Source: Delphinapterus leucas
Lineage: Eukaryota; Chordata; Mammalia; Artiodactyla; Monodontidae
Assembly: GCF_002288925.2 (NCBI RefSeq)
Contig: NW_022098076.1
Coordinates: 64,503,566 to 64,567,565 of the forward strand
Direction: 5' to 3'
DNA: 64,000 bases
Below, piece after piece: positions 46,481 to 59,145 of this stretch. The position numbers were made by a program, and so were the translations under genes. The stretch's first letter is position 1. Each line of letters begins with the position of its first letter. The notes beneath the pieces are model-generated. The model was not told where the DNA came from and searched no databases. It saw only the letters and a program-made list of their open reading frames with translations.

Positions 46481-46594
46481 TTCCCTCTCCTTAAATTGCC
46501 CAAACCCCATTTGTGTTTGTGTGCGCACATTCATATATTCATACCGTAATCTATCCATAAATATACACGTGGGTAATTATTCAATAATTAATAT

Positions 46595-46690
46595 ATTAAA
46601 CACATTTATTGATCACTTATTTATCAGGTGCTAGCACTATGCTTGATTCTGGAAATGGAGCAATGAAAAATTAGTACAGTCAACAGCAAT
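46595..46690 (-). mobile_element. LINE-2 3' end fragment, antisense
   Basis: CACATTTATTGATCACTTAT TTATCAGGTGCTAGCACTAT GC is the inverted L2 terminus. Confidence 0.6.
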
Positions 46691-47965
46691 CATTAATAGT
46701 GATGAAAAGTTTAGATTATGTTTTCCACTGAGTTGTGTATAGGGTGAAAATAGAAAAATTGAGAATCACTCTATGAACAGTCAATTCAGGAGTATGATCA
46801 TTTAAACTATTGTATCTATCACAAAAAAGTTTGTCCCTGTCAAAACAGTTGTGGTAAAGGACATATTTATTTTTCAGAAACAACAAATGCAAAATATTTA
46901 AAACCTGAATCTTTGACCTAATTAATTTTGAATTTTTGACCCTGACAAATTCGAGTGGTTTAAGCATTTAAAAAACAAACAAAACAAAAAAAACACCACT
47001 TTTCAGTTTGATCCTCCTCTCTGGTTTATTTTACTTCTGCCCACCCTCAACGCTAAAATTAGTGCTTGAGGTCTGCATTGGGGTGAAGTACATTTCTGTG
47101 TTATCTGGAAATGTTTGTATATTTTCCTGTCTGAGAATATCTGGATTGCACTGAATTTCCTCTCAGAGAGAAGGGTGAAAATAATTTTTTGCAAAACATG
47201 ACTGCATCATCCCTAAGCACCATTACAACATGCTTAATGGGCTGTAATAGTATTTTTATTATCTTATAACTTTGGCTCCCTTAATGTGTTTGAAGGTCTT
47301 CAAAATGCACCTTTGAGCATTGTTCCATGTGCTTTGTGTCCCCTGAATAAATATTATACCTCTGTTGACTTTTTAATTGTGAAATTTGATAATAGTAATG
47401 AAAGAGAAATCCCTGACCATTTTATACGTTTTGCCGCTTCGTTTCACATAGCTTTTTTCAGTTTCCAGGGATGTATTTAGCAGACATTTGTCTGTTTTGA
47501 ATGGGTGTTATTTGGTTGTTTAGGAAAAAAAGGGGGGGCGGAATCCCACCACTGCTCTGTTGATCTTTAACTGGTGCTATGAGGCAAACTGGAGGTGTTT
47601 GAGATGTTAAAACTAACCCAGATGCTGTACCATCAAAAGCATATGAAAGAAAGAAGCGGCTTGGACTGGTAAGACATTCTTGTGGAATAGGTCTTAGAGA
47701 GATGGAGTTGGGCCTTGAAGGGATGAGTGCTCCCAGAGAGAAAACATCCTAGGTGTCAATCCTGGTTAAAGCAGGAGTATTGTGGAAAACATCTCCAAAT
47801 GTCACTCACTCCTGGGGTGGTGATGGGATTACGTGAAGGACTTCACATGGGTCTCAGGTGAGTTATTTATTAACCCTCTCTGTTGCTGGGCTCCATAAAA
47901 GCAAACGGACTGTGCTTAGCTGCCAGCGAATCTGACATTTTATTGAGAAACATTTAAATAAAACT
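46691..47965. other. Unclassified DNA
   Basis: No gene or named repeat recognised. Confidence 0.45.
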
Positions 47966-47969
47966 ATAT

Positions 47970-48145
47970 ATAAAATTATTTATTGAGTGTATACAGTGAG
48001 CCAAATATAGTGCTCAGTGCTTTAAGACCTTTATTTCATTTAACCTTCACAATAGTAGGTTAATATTAGCACCATTATTATTTTTGTTTTATGAATGGGA
48101 GAACTGAGATTTATAGGGATTAACTAATTTACATAACAGTTTTAG
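47970..48145 (-). mobile_element. MIR/L2-class SINE fragment, antisense
   Basis: TATTGAGTGTATACAGTGAG CC, CAGTGCTTTAAGACCTTTAT TTCATTTAACC and GAATGGGAGAACTGAGATTT ATAGG match antisense MIR. Confidence 0.68.
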
Positions 48146-50395
48146 CGCCTGTAAAGGATGGCGCTGTGGTAGAAGGATGCAGAACTTAATATATAAGGTT
48201 TAAAAATTATCTCTGGTCCTGCTAGAATCATAGAATTTTAAATTTAGAAAACCCTTAGAAATCAGAAATCACCCAATAATCCCCCCACCACTACCACCAA
48301 TATTTTGTATGAGGAGGACCCTGACATTCTGAGAATTTGAGTTTTCCTTCAAAATACCCTGACAAAGCTGTTACTTTAATAACTTCTTGGGAGGGCCTGT
48401 GCTTTTATTGAATTTAATATTAATACTACTTTATTATAAATACTTAGGATGTTTTAGACAGGATGTGGATGGAGTGTACTAAATTGGTAATTTAGAGTTT
48501 CTTAATCTGTTGAGTTAGGATGCATTGTATGGGGCGGGTATTGAGTTGGGGCAGGTTGAGACCCTGCATTTATGGTGGAAATCCCATACAACGATGATTA
48601 GGTAGAAAAAGGATGTGACTGCGGGTTGCCAGTTGGTATTTGACAGCCAACAACAGAATCAGACTGTATCTCTCCATACAGCTATCTACAAAATATGAAA
48701 ATCACCACTAGAAAGGTATAATGAGATATTATCTGTATCTGACCACTTTGATGCATACTTCTTAGGCTGCTGCTACTGATGTATTTTTTTTCCTCTTAAA
48801 GACTTTCATTTTGACCAATTATCTGCTTTTTACAGTGATCAAATATGCTTTGTGAAAGTGAGGAGGCATTGCATGATATGATTCGTTTGGGACTGTATAC
48901 CACCATTAGAAATGAGTCTTTTCCATCTCTTCGGTTCACTTCATTGTTTTTGAAACTTCTGGGTGGAAACCCGCTTGCGGAACATGTTAAAAGATTTTTA
49001 TTTTAAAATTCTGGGGTGGGGCCCGAGAGTTGTTCATCGGCTCCCCCAATTCACCCCAAGAGATTTAGCTTGTTAGGTCAGGGGTAATTTCTATTTTGTG
49101 CCAAATATAAAATTGAGCCTTGGGCTGAATTTGTCTTTCGAGAGACTGTATATTTAGGAATACATAGAAACCTAAGAAAATATTTTGATATTTTCAGAAG
49201 CCATCAAAATATTCTGATGGCTTCTTTGCGGTATGAGGTTCTTTTAATGTAGACAGCTTTTGTTGGCTCTGATTCTTTTTATTCAGTCTTATAACATTGG
49301 ACTGAGACGGACTGAGACAGGGAGATGATTAACATTTTTCTGGGATCAAAGAATACTGAAAATGGAAAAACAGAACTATATGGGTGTTCAGTCTTTTTCT
49401 ACCTTTAACATCTTTGTGCTTCCTTCCCTTGCTCCTCGAGTATTTTGGAATTAAGTTTTAAAGAGGCATGTGTGGTATTTTTAATGTTTAGTTCATACTG
49501 AAATATCAAAATGGTCCTTTCTCCATTATGGCTATAGATGAATAATATCCAGTTGGCTCCCTGTTTTCTGTTCTTTTAGTCATTAGTTAGCATAGTGTTT
49601 TCTGTCAGGGCTGCAACTAACATGAAAGCTGGCTGCAGAAGCCACCGCTGTACCCTTCCCAGCAGTTTCCACACCTACCTGGGCACACTGGTAAAATGAG
49701 GCTTTTGTTTTACGTGAATAACCCCTTTCTCTCTCTCTTGCTCTGGCTCTCCTTTCTGAGGGCCTCAAACGAGCACATTCACTCAGGGAGGCAGAGAAAG
49801 TCTCCTTAGTTTGAGAAGCAAGTAAACTTAAGTATGCTGTCAGGCTCCAAGCCAAATACAGTGCTAAGCATGACAATTAATTGGATAACTACCAAAATGC
49901 CTCTTACTGTAACTGTAATTCAAAGTATCCCTTGCTGAACTTAAAAAAAAAATGGTATTACTTAATTAATTTGAATGTTTCTAAGGGTACTCACCAAATG
50001 TCTGCACTGCTGGCCTGCTAGGTTTTGGCACTGCAGGCAAAGGGAGGGACTGATACGTTGTAAATAAAGCTCTAGTTTGTGCTGGAGTTAATCCTTTCAA
50101 CAAGGAGTAGTCAGGTACTCTTGTCTTCACATCATAGATGAGGAAAATGAAGGCCACACAACCAGTTTATTTATATCCAAAAACTGTGGGCTTCTCATTA
50201 TTTCACACTACCTCTGAGTTGAGTCAGGGTGATGATATCAGTAATAACAGAGCTATGATTTATGTCTTGAAGGATCTGTATTCCAGCAAGAGAGAGAAGC
50301 CACACACACAAATTACAGGGCTTGTACATTTTTATTAAGGGGCAAGTGACTAATATAGAGAAGTGCTGTGGGGAACAGGGCAGTATGCTGGGGTG
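48146..50395. other. Unclassified DNA
   Basis: No gene supported over about 2.2 kb. It contains a perfect 11-bp hairpin at 49196-49225. A 97-residue minus frame at 49583-49876 has an arginine-rich middle produced by a CT/GA-rich tract. Confidence 0.45.
49196..49225. repeat. Perfect 11-bp inverted repeat (hairpin)
   Basis: AGAAGCCATCA (49196-49206), the 8-base loop AAATATTC, then TGATGGCTTCT (49215-49225). It is not followed by a T run as a terminator would be, and no mobile element termini are evident around it. Confidence 0.9.
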
Positions 50396-50399
50396 GGGC

Positions 50400-50830
50400 T
50401 GTCATGGAAAATGTCATTGTGGAAATAAGAATTGAAACGAGTTTGAAGGACTGGGGGGTCTTGATTGGTCAGTAGAAATGAAGAGGCCCTTCCAGGCGAG
50501 GAGTATACTTCAGCCACAGCAGGGACAGAGAGCCATGACTGGGGGAGGCTGAAGGACAGGACCAGTGATGGGAAGATGATAAGAGACTCTGGGAGAGACG
50601 TGAATGCCAGGCTTACAAGATGGGTTGTTACGCGGTTGCAATGGGAGCATTTTTACATTGCTGAACAAACGTCAGCTCTGAAGAATATCAGGTTAACCAG
50701 GAGGATGTTTGCTAGTTGGAACTGACAGAATACTGGTGGTTTGCTAAGGCCAATTGAGAGACTGTTGAAAGCCTTGAGATAATGAAAGCAGGGCCCTGGG
50801 TGGTAGCATAGAAAATGAACTGGAAAAAAA
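50400..50830 (-). mobile_element. LINE-2 fragment, antisense
   Basis: AATTGAAACGAGTTTGAAGG, CCTTCCAGGCGAGGAGTATA and AAGCCTTGAGATAATGAAAG CAGGG resemble the antisense L2 3' region. An 86-residue frame falls inside it. Diverged, tentative at the right edge. Confidence 0.55.
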
Positions 50831-51327
50831 TAAAATGAATGAGAGAGTTTAGTGGCTGACCAGAACCAGAAAAACTAGTCAGGTATAGCTGAGATGCTAC
50901 CACGCAGAAGTGAAATGAAATATATCCACCAATACATACGTGCCCCCCAAAGGTAGTTTCTACCAAATGCTCATCTTGCTTATCTGCTAAGTGCAAGAGA
51001 TATATCAACGGAATTAAAGTTTAGGGGAGAGTGGAAAAGATTAATCATAATTATCCCCCTCGTACTGTATCTATATGTTTACATGGTTCTCTTAGTAGCT
51101 CCAATAGGAAATTACCTAGAAGCACTGACCCACTTAATATGGGCTTTAGAGGCCAGAGGTGTCCTAGCTGATTAGGGTCACCTGATCACATTGCTAAAAA
51201 CTGGAAGGCATACCGCTCATGCTGAGTTTGCAAGAATAACAAACAATTATATACTCTTTTATATAATGCTGTATAAAATTAATTTGGAAATTTTGTTGCA
51301 CTTCAGTAGGATCAAGATAATAAACAG
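50831..51327. other. Unclassified DNA
   Basis: Nothing recognised. Confidence 0.4.
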
Positions 51328-52233
51328 TTTTTTTTTTAACATCTTTATTGGAGTATAATTGCTTTACAGTGGTGTGTTAGTTTCTGCTGTGTAACAGAGT
51401 GAATCTGCTATACCAATACATATATCTCCATATCCCCTCCCTCTTGTGTCTCCCTCCCACCTTCCCTATCCCACCTCTCTAGGTGGTCAGCACCGAGCTG
51501 ATCTCCCTGTGCTATGCAGCTGCTTCCCACTAGCTATCTATTTTACCTTTGGTAGTGTATATATGTCCATGCCACTCTCTCACTTCGTCCCAGGTTACCC
51601 TTCCCCCTCCCCGTGTCCTCAAGTCNNNNNNNNNNNNNNNNNNNNNNNNNNNNNNNNNNNNNNNNNNNNNNNNNNNNNNNNNNNNNNNNNNNNNNNNNNN
51701 NNNNNNNNNNNNNNNNNNNNNNNNNAACAGTTTTTTTTTTTAACATCTTTATTGGAGTATAATTGCTTTACAGTGGTGTGTTAGTTTCTGCTGTGTAACA
51801 GAGTGAATCTGCTATACCAATACATATATCTCCATATCCCCTCCCTCTTGTGTCTCCCTCCCACCTTCCCTATCCCACCTCTCTAGGTGGTCAGCACCGA
51901 GCTGATCTCCCTGTGCTATGCAGCTGCTTCCCACTAGCTATCTATTTTACCTTTGGTAGTGTATATATGTCCATGCCACTCTCTCACTTCGTCCCAGGTT
52001 ACCCTTCCCCCTCCCCGTGTCCTCAAGTCCATTCTCTACGTCTTCGTCTTCATTCCTGTCCTGCCCCTAGGTTCCTCAGAACCATTTTTTTTTAAATTTT
52101 ACTTTTTAGATTCCATATATATGTGTTAGCATACGGTATTTGTTTTTCTGACTTCACTCTGTATGACAGACTCTAGGTCCATCCACCTCACTACAGATAA
52201 CTCAATTTCATTTCTTTTTATGGCTGAGTAATA
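51328..52233 (-). mobile_element. Modern LINE-1 3' end, antisense, containing an assembly gap
   Basis: A poly-T start is followed by AACATCTTTATTGGAGTATA, CAGTGGTGTGTTAGTTTCTG, GTGCTATGCAGCTGCTTCCC, CACCTCACTACAGATAACTC and TTTTTATGGCTGAGTAATAT, the inverted 3' untranslated region and ORF2 end of an artiodactyl-type L1. The first 298 bases appear twice because of the gap at 51626-51725, so the real element is about 400 bp shorter than it looks. The 81-residue frame at 51850-52095, and its partner at 51446, belong to the L1. Confidence 0.92.
51626..51725. other. Assembly gap, 100 N
   Basis: Exactly 100 unknown bases, the conventional size for a gap of unknown length. The flanks 51323-51625 and 51726-52029 are the same sequence. 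Confidence 0.99.
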
Positions 52234-52239
52234 TGAGTT

Positions 52240-54800
52240 TGTTTTTAAAGTGAAGAAAGAAGTATACAGAATTATACAGAATGTTTCCTCTGTGTCTCTT
52301 GAATATTTTATTTGGAAATCTGACTAGTCAAATTGGGTTAAGTACCAATTTGTTATGGTTTCAGAGATTTTATGTTTTTTTGAGCTCCTTGGTAATAAAT
52401 GATATTTAGAGAAATGTGAAATTGCCTGTCCATTATTAAAATGTTTAAAAATGTTTGAAAACATTTTATAAAAACATCATAATTAAGGCATTATGCTGCT
52501 GTTTAATTTTGTAATATCAAATGCAAACTCCAACTCCATATGTTTTGATGTAGTATGATTTGCTTTGAATTTACTTTGGTAATTCTCTGTTTCAAGTACA
52601 TTGTTATTCCCAGTATTTCTTTAATTTTAGGACCAAAGTTATTTTCCTAGCTGGATCTTCATTAATTGTTTTTTATTTTACTGACTACTTTTGTGTTTTT
52701 ATATGTAAGAGACATTTGTAGATTGTTCATGAATTGTAATTATCTTCTTACATAAACCCCTTTTGGAGGCTTTGTATAAATTTCCTTTTGATTTATTGTA
52801 GACGATAAACAACTCAGAACAGATTCTATTGTTTAGATTTAAGAAAAAACACTAATCATGTCATATTTCTGCATCATATCCTTATTTATCCTTCAGTTTT
52901 AACTTTGGAAGTGGCTTTCTCTTTGTTTTCCTGATCTCAAGGCAGAATTCAGAACACTCAGAACAATGTGTGAGACAGGAGAACATTTTCAACGGGAAAC
53001 AAAAGTTTAGTTCTAATCTATTCTCACTTATCTGTTCTATTTTAAAAAACTGAAGTGCTAGAAACCTAAATAATAATGATATGAATGATTTCTTTATTTA
53101 GAAAATCAACTGTCAATTACCTAATGAATATTCTTTTTAATCAGTGTTAATTGACAAACTTCCTGCACTTATAAACTCAGTGCTTGCATTAATGGGTTCA
53201 TTTTTCACTGTTCCTGATTTCCCTTTTATGTTTCAGTAGTCCTATTGGCTGTAATTCTGTATTGTTCCCTGAATTCCCTAGTCTGGAGCTAGATGGAGCT
53301 ATGAGATCTTTTGTAAGTGTACACCAGGCCAGTGGCTCTTCTTCAGGTCTGCTTGCGGCAATCAGTGCCTAACGCCCATTTTTAAAACCTCATGCCCCTT
53401 TATTCTTAGAGTGTGGAAGAAAAAGTCTGGACTTTTAAAACACTGTCATTAAAGTGGACAGATATTCCCACAGTTCTCTAATTATCCAATATTACCGAGC
53501 AGCTAAAACAAACAAACATAAAAACTCCCAAAAACAAAACAAAGAAAAACATGTATTTGTTTCAGATATCCCTACCCTTAACACTCAAAACCAGATTAAA
53601 TGTTTTGTCATTAAAAACACATTCGTTTTCTTTCCCCAAAGAGTGTAATTCTCTGAGAAATCCACAAAATACAGAAGTGATAGAAAAAGGAATATACAGC
53701 ATTTTTTTCAGGACTCACCTGCCAAATTTTATATGCATACGTGGTTGATAGACAGATGTAATTATATACATAATGTGTGTAATACAGGTATATATAACTA
53801 TATAAGAGTGTGGAAAATATTTCACCAAGAAGGATGAAAAGTTTTGCCTGAAAGGTTTTGGTTAGAATTTAGAGATCAGTGACTTGGGGAGTTTCTGTGG
53901 GTGTAGGGTGGTTTAGAAAGTCTCATCAGTGCATCTTACCCATGCCTACAGGATGCTCTGGAGAAAAAAAAACTACTACTACTCTTTTTCGTGTGGTTGC
54001 TTTGTTTTTACTCTCAGTTCTCTGTGGGGCCAGCTGTGTTGTTATCTGCACTTGTTATTCAGTGTGTTTAAGTCCTGAGGAATATGCCCAGACTACTGTC
54101 TCACTGTTTAATATCTGTTAGGGCAGAAGTTTTTAAAGGTCATCCGCTTACTTGGAGAAACTAACTGTAATAAATTCTTCTGTGCGATTCTCTAATTGGA
54201 TTAGCTTTAGCTCTGTGCTTTTCAGATATTAGGATAATTGTGTGGGTGATTTTCATTTACCTAATTTGGCAAATACTTACTTGAACTCTGTACTTTCTTT
54301 GTCTTGTTTTTTAAGTCACTTGTAGACTAATCTGAGTCTCTTACTGGGAATTGCATCTCCTTACACTTCATTCTCCCTCTATAGGCTGTCTTTATTTGCT
54401 TTTCAAATCTAGGGGAGTAAACAGTGTTTCAAACAGTTTCTAAAAGGCTGTAAGGGATAGAGAGGTTTTTCTTGGTTTGGCTTTAATAAGCAGTAGGGGT
54501 ACTTTGTCACTCTAGCTAACTAGTTATTAGATAAATAACCAATAAATAGATATACTGTAACAATTATGATAAGATTATAAATGAATAATAAAATTGATTA
54601 ATAGATAAATAGAGCACTTGTGAAGAATTTTAGAAAAACAGTAAATTTAGAATAAATAAATTTTGGTGTTTAAAAAGAACCATTGGTAGAAACTTCACCT
54701 CGAGAGAACATTACAGTACTAAAGATGAGTAGGAGGGAGACCTAACTACAACATTTATATTTCCCAGATTGTAAAGGGCCTCCAGAATATATGGATGTAT
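52240..54800. other. Unclassified AT-rich DNA
   Basis: No gene or named repeat recognised over about 2.5 kb. Open frames of 64-80 residues (53454, 53551, 53879) have no supporting features. Confidence 0.45.
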
Positions 54801-54807
54801 GGAGCGG

Positions 54808-55200
54808 GGTGAGATTTTTTTGTTGTTACTCTTATTTAAATGAAGTATAATTAGCATACAATAAAAGACACAGATTTAAAGTAAACAGTTCAATGACTTT
54901 TACCAAATGCAATCACTTATGTAACCACCACTTAAAGAATGTAGAACTTTTCCATCACTTCAGTAAATTGCCATGTGTGTCTTTCTGGTCAATTCCCCTC
55001 ACCCCCAAAGGCAACCACTGCTCTGATTTCCATCACTCTAACTTAGTTCTAGAACTTCATATCAACAGAATCATTCTGTGGGGCTTGGCTTCTGCCATTC
55101 CACATAATGTTTGTGAAACTCGTCCATGTAGCTGTGTGCATCAGTGGTTTATTCTGTTTTTATAGCAGAATAATATTCCATTGTATGGATATACTACAGT
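54808..55200 (-). mobile_element. Old LINE-1 3' end, antisense
   Basis: AAGTAAACAGTTCAATGACT TTTACCAAATG, AAAGGCAACCACTGCTCTGA TTTCC, GTTTGTGAAACTCGTCCATG and AGAATAATATTCCATTGTAT GGATATAC are consecutive antisense L1M 3' landmarks. The 90-residue frame at 54893 lies within it. Confidence 0.85.
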
Positions 55201-55284
55201 ATATTCATTCTTCTTAGCTCTTCTGGTTTTCGTGAAGTGATATCTTGTGGTGTTTTTAATTTGATCTTTTTATGATTTTAAAAG

Positions 55285-55490
55285 TTTATTTAATCTATAT
55301 GTTTTTAACAATTTTACTGAGACATAACACACATCCCATAAATTTCACCCATTTAAAGTGTCATTCAGTAGTTTTTAGTATATTTACAGAGTTACGCAAC
55401 CATCACCAAAAGTTAATTTTATGGGAGAATTCGTCACCTCAAAAAAGAGCCTTGCGCCTGTGAGCGCTCACTCCCCATTTCCAATCTATG
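55285..55490 (-). mobile_element. Second old LINE-1 3' fragment, antisense
   Basis: ATTTTACTGAGACATAACAC AC, CATTTAAAGTGTCATTCAGT AGTTTTTAGTATATTTACAG AG and CAACCATCACC match the start of an antisense L1M 3' end, separate from the preceding piece because the same portion of L1 is reached a second time. Confidence 0.8.
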
Positions 55491-55644
55491 TATTTTAAAA
55501 TGTGTTTTATAATTTTGTATGCTCTTTATCCAAGTCCTAGTAAATAGCTCTCTTGGCTTTGTCCACAATGAGCATGAAGATGACACATTTCCTTCCAGTT
55601 TCATCTTCTCAAAGTTGCTTTGCAGGGCGTCTTGTGAAAATATT

Positions 55645-55805
55645 CAGGTGGAGTGCTCTCGAACTTGAATGTGCCTTCACACCACCTAAGCATCTGTTAG
55701 AATGCAGGTTCTGATAGGTAGGTCTGAAGTAGGGCTGAGATTGTGCATTTCTGACCACTCCTCCCATGATGTTTGTGCTGCAGGTCCATGGGGCCTCGCT
55801 GAGCT
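55645..55805. mobile_element. hAT-Charlie fossil (MER5-like), diverged
   Basis: AAGCATCTGTTAGAATGCAG GTTCTGATAGG and GGGCTGAGATTGTGCATTTC TGACCACTCC match the MER5/Charlie body, with eroded termini. Confidence 0.6.
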
Positions 55806-58020
55806 GCATGGGAAGAGATTTTGGCTGGATGTCTTGAGAGAGGGACAGTGAGAGAGAGGCTGTATTTGTGCTGTAACATTTTTTATCTGGTGATTTATAG
55901 GCAGATGACCTTTTTATTCTCAGACTAGTTCTTAATCCATTTTGGGTGTTTTAAGTGTTCATCACATCCCTTTGTAAGTGTGTAAAAAGGGGATGGGCTT
56001 TAAGAATTTTAAAGGTAGGATTCAGAAGAAGGCCTTAAAAATCTTATAGCGCGTCATTAGTTTGTTGATAACTCACAAAGGACCCTGCTGAAGAAGGAAT
56101 GAGAAAGAACTATACAGGAAGCGTGCTTTAGGGTCCCTGTGGGGACTAGTTGACTAAGAGCAGGATTTCTTGAAAGCTCTTTTTCAAAATTGAAAACCAG
56201 CTCTTGGGCCTTTCCTCAGTTTCTGGAATCACTCCTTTGCTGGCTTCTCCCAGAGCTTTTGGAGGACCTGGGGTGAAGAGGGAATTGTACCCAGAGTTGA
56301 TGCCAGTTGAGAGATGTTGGCCTGGGCCTGTGGAAACAGAGCAATATCCAACCCTGCCTCAGTGAGTGGTTTATTAGTTGAGTGGTGAACAAGAGAACGG
56401 TGCTACACTCTATAATTGCATCAAAAGCATTGTTTGCCTTAAATATTGTGTCTCAAAGTGCAATAACACGGAGGTTACAGAGCTTTGCAAATAGCCTCAC
56501 GTCAGTCGATGTTTGGTAAGAGCTATGTATTGGTGCATCTAGTTTAAATGCAAATATTTTCTTAAAGTTGGTTATAAAGCACACTTTTCCTGAGCAAACC
56601 AATTTTTTTCCTATTGTTATCTATCATGTAACTGGCGATATGTTTGTATAGACAAAATGATTGCTGGGTTGAGTTAAAGGATTTTGATTTTCTACAAAAT
56701 ATATAGAAGTGGCAGTTTACCTCCTACTACCCTTGGCCTTGGCCAACATGTAGACCTAACAGATAAAATGTAAGGAAACCTACACATCCTGATTTTTTAA
56801 TTTGAGTTCTTGTAACAAGAAGTACCTCTGCCTCTACTCCGGGAGAAGTTACATTACGTTTACATGGATCCCTCTTTCCAGACACTTAGAATCTTGCTTC
56901 CTTGGAGTGGTTTTTCATCAAGTCCGCTTCTTACTAAATTTTAAATTCTATTAAGGTATTAAATTTTACCAGGAAAGGCCACTGCCTTACATGGTCTGAA
57001 GTCTTGATTGAAAAGCTTTTAATTTGAAGATAGATGTTATGTAAATGAAAGCACTCAGCTATAGAAATTTTGTATGGTGTGTTTATTTAAAGTGAAGTAT
57101 ATAATTCTGTCTATCCACCAGTGAATATCGCGAAAGGTGCCAGTATTTTACAAGGGCTCAGTATACGACTTTCTGAAAAACACCAGTAATGTTTGCAAGT
57201 AGCAAGGGTCAGCAAATTAAGATTTATTTAGTAATGATAATAGCAGTACGTTTGCAAACATGAGAACTCTGTGTTTCTACTCAAGTCTAGCCAAATACCA
57301 TGTGTCAGTTAGGTGCCCTACATCATTGTTTTGTTTATTTCAGAGAGAATAATTCTGGCTACAGCAATTTAACTATAACTATGTTCTCAGAATTGAGTAA
57401 CTTCCTCAGACTGAACATATTAAATTAGTTTCAAATTTCCTGCCAAAATTTATAGACAGGTTGTAAATGAAAAGGCTGCCTCTGCTCTTCATTATCACTA
57501 TATATTATAGTTTTTTAAATAAAAATGTTATTTACTTGCACCTACTGTCAGATATTAAACTACCGAGGCATCCATCAACAGTTCTGTTGGTGCTGTAAAG
57601 AAAAAGCTCATGTAACAGCGCACCTGGCTTCAGTGTTGCAGCAAAGAGTTAGTGTTACAAGGTGACTTTGATATGTCAGGAAAGCTAATTATGTCCCATC
57701 AAAGGACTGAAGAAATTGCATTTTTTAATGAAAAGTATTTTATAGGAGGTGACAATGATCTTAGGCAAAGCACTAAAACTAGGTGTGTAATTATATAAAT
57801 TCTTTAAATTCTTATTAGACTTCGCTAATTGACATGTAACTGTCCCATATTGTAGAAAAAAATTGGTTAAACATAAAAACCCGAACAATGGTTTTGGACC
57901 ATAGAGGTACAGTCTGATCTAAAATTGAGTCTCTCTGTTTTTCTAAGTAGAGTCTCAGTTTTTCCCTGGCATTTATAGTCATGTGTGTGTTTATGTTAAA
58001 ATAAGAGAATAGCAGATTTT
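55806..58020. other. Unclassified DNA
   Basis: No gene supported. Nothing recognised in about 2.2 kb. Confidence 0.45.
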
Positions 58021-58024
58021 TATA

Positions 58025-59145
58025 AGAATAAACTGTCAACAAAATGAAAAGGCAACCTACAGAATGGGGGAAAATATTGGCAAACCATCTATCTGGTAGG
58101 GTTTGATATCCAAAATACATAAGGAAAGGAATTCATACAACTCAATAGCTAAAAAAAAAAAAAAAAAATTGGCAAAGGACCTGAATAGATATTTTTCAAA
58201 GAAGACATACAAATGGTCAATAGGTACAAGAAAAGATGCTCAATATCACTAACCATCAGGGAAATGTAAATCTAAACCACAAAAAGATACTACCTCACAG
58301 CCGTTAGAATGGCTGTTATCAAAAAGACAAGTGTTAGAGAGGTTGTAGAGAAAGGGGAACCCTTGTGCATTTTTGGTGGGAATGTAATTTGGTACAGTCA
58401 TTATGGAAAACAGAATGGAGCTACCATAGGGTCCAGTGGCCCCACTTCTGAGTATTTATCCAAAGGGAATGAAATTAGTATCTCAGAGACATCTGTAGTC
58501 CCTTGTTCTCTGCAGCATTTTCATAGTAGCCAAGATATGGAACCAACCTAAGTATCCATTGACTGATGAATAAAGAAAACATGGTATGTGTGTGTGTGTA
58601 TGTATGCGTTTGTATATATGTATATATGTGTGTGTGTGTGTGTGTGTGTACTTTAGACACAGGGGAATATTATCCATAAAAAAGACAACAAGGTGGATGA
58701 ACCTGGAGCATTATGTTAAGTGAAGTAAGCCAGACATAGGCAGGTATTGCATGATCTCACATGTGAAATATAAAAGAGTCGAACTTGCAGAAGCAGAATG
58801 TAGAATGATGGTTGCCAGGGTCTACGGGTTTGGAAATGGGGAGATATTGGTTCAAGGGTACAAAGTTTCAGTTATAAGATGAATAAGTTCTGGGGGTCCA
58901 GTGCATGCATGGTGATTACAGTTAAAAATAGTGTACTGTATCCTGGAAAGCTGCCAAGAGAGTAGAGCTTATATATTCTCAAAAAGGTAACTATGTGAGG
59001 TGAGGTGACAGTTGAGTTAATGAGCTCAATTGTGGTCATTGTTTCACAGTCTGTAAGGGTATCAAATCATCACATGTACACCTTAAATATATACAATTGT
59101 TTATTTGTCAATTATATCTCAGTGAGATGGAATAAAAAGCATAAA
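58025..59145 (+). mobile_element. LINE-1 ORF2 3' part and 3' UTR, sense
   Basis: GAAAAGGCAACCTACAGAAT GGG, TTGGCAAAGGACCTGAATAG, AGAAAGGGGAACCCTTGTGC, GTATTTATCCAAAGGGAATG, ACCTGGAGCATTATGTTAAG and a 3' UTR ending near AATAAAAAGCATAAAG give the standard L1 order. An 18-A run at 58151-58168 and a (TG)n run interrupt it, and indels break the frame. An 80-residue partial frame (58309-58551) remains open within ORF2 but is a relic. Confidence 0.93.
58584..58650. repeat. (TG)n/(TATG)n microsatellite in LINE-1
   Basis: ATGTGTGTGTGTGTATGTAT-like start, a TATATGTATATATG middle and about ten TG units at the end. It gives spurious Thr/His-repeat frames on the minus strand. Confidence 0.95.

Noticed and set aside
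49583..49876. 97-residue minus frame with an Arg/Glu-rich segment
   Set aside because: The basic run is a CT-rich simple stretch read in reverse. No other support.
51446..52095. Two copies of the same 60-residue peptide, as if a duplicated gene
   Set aside because: Both come from the antisense L1 3' end, and the second copy is the likely assembly artefact at the gap.
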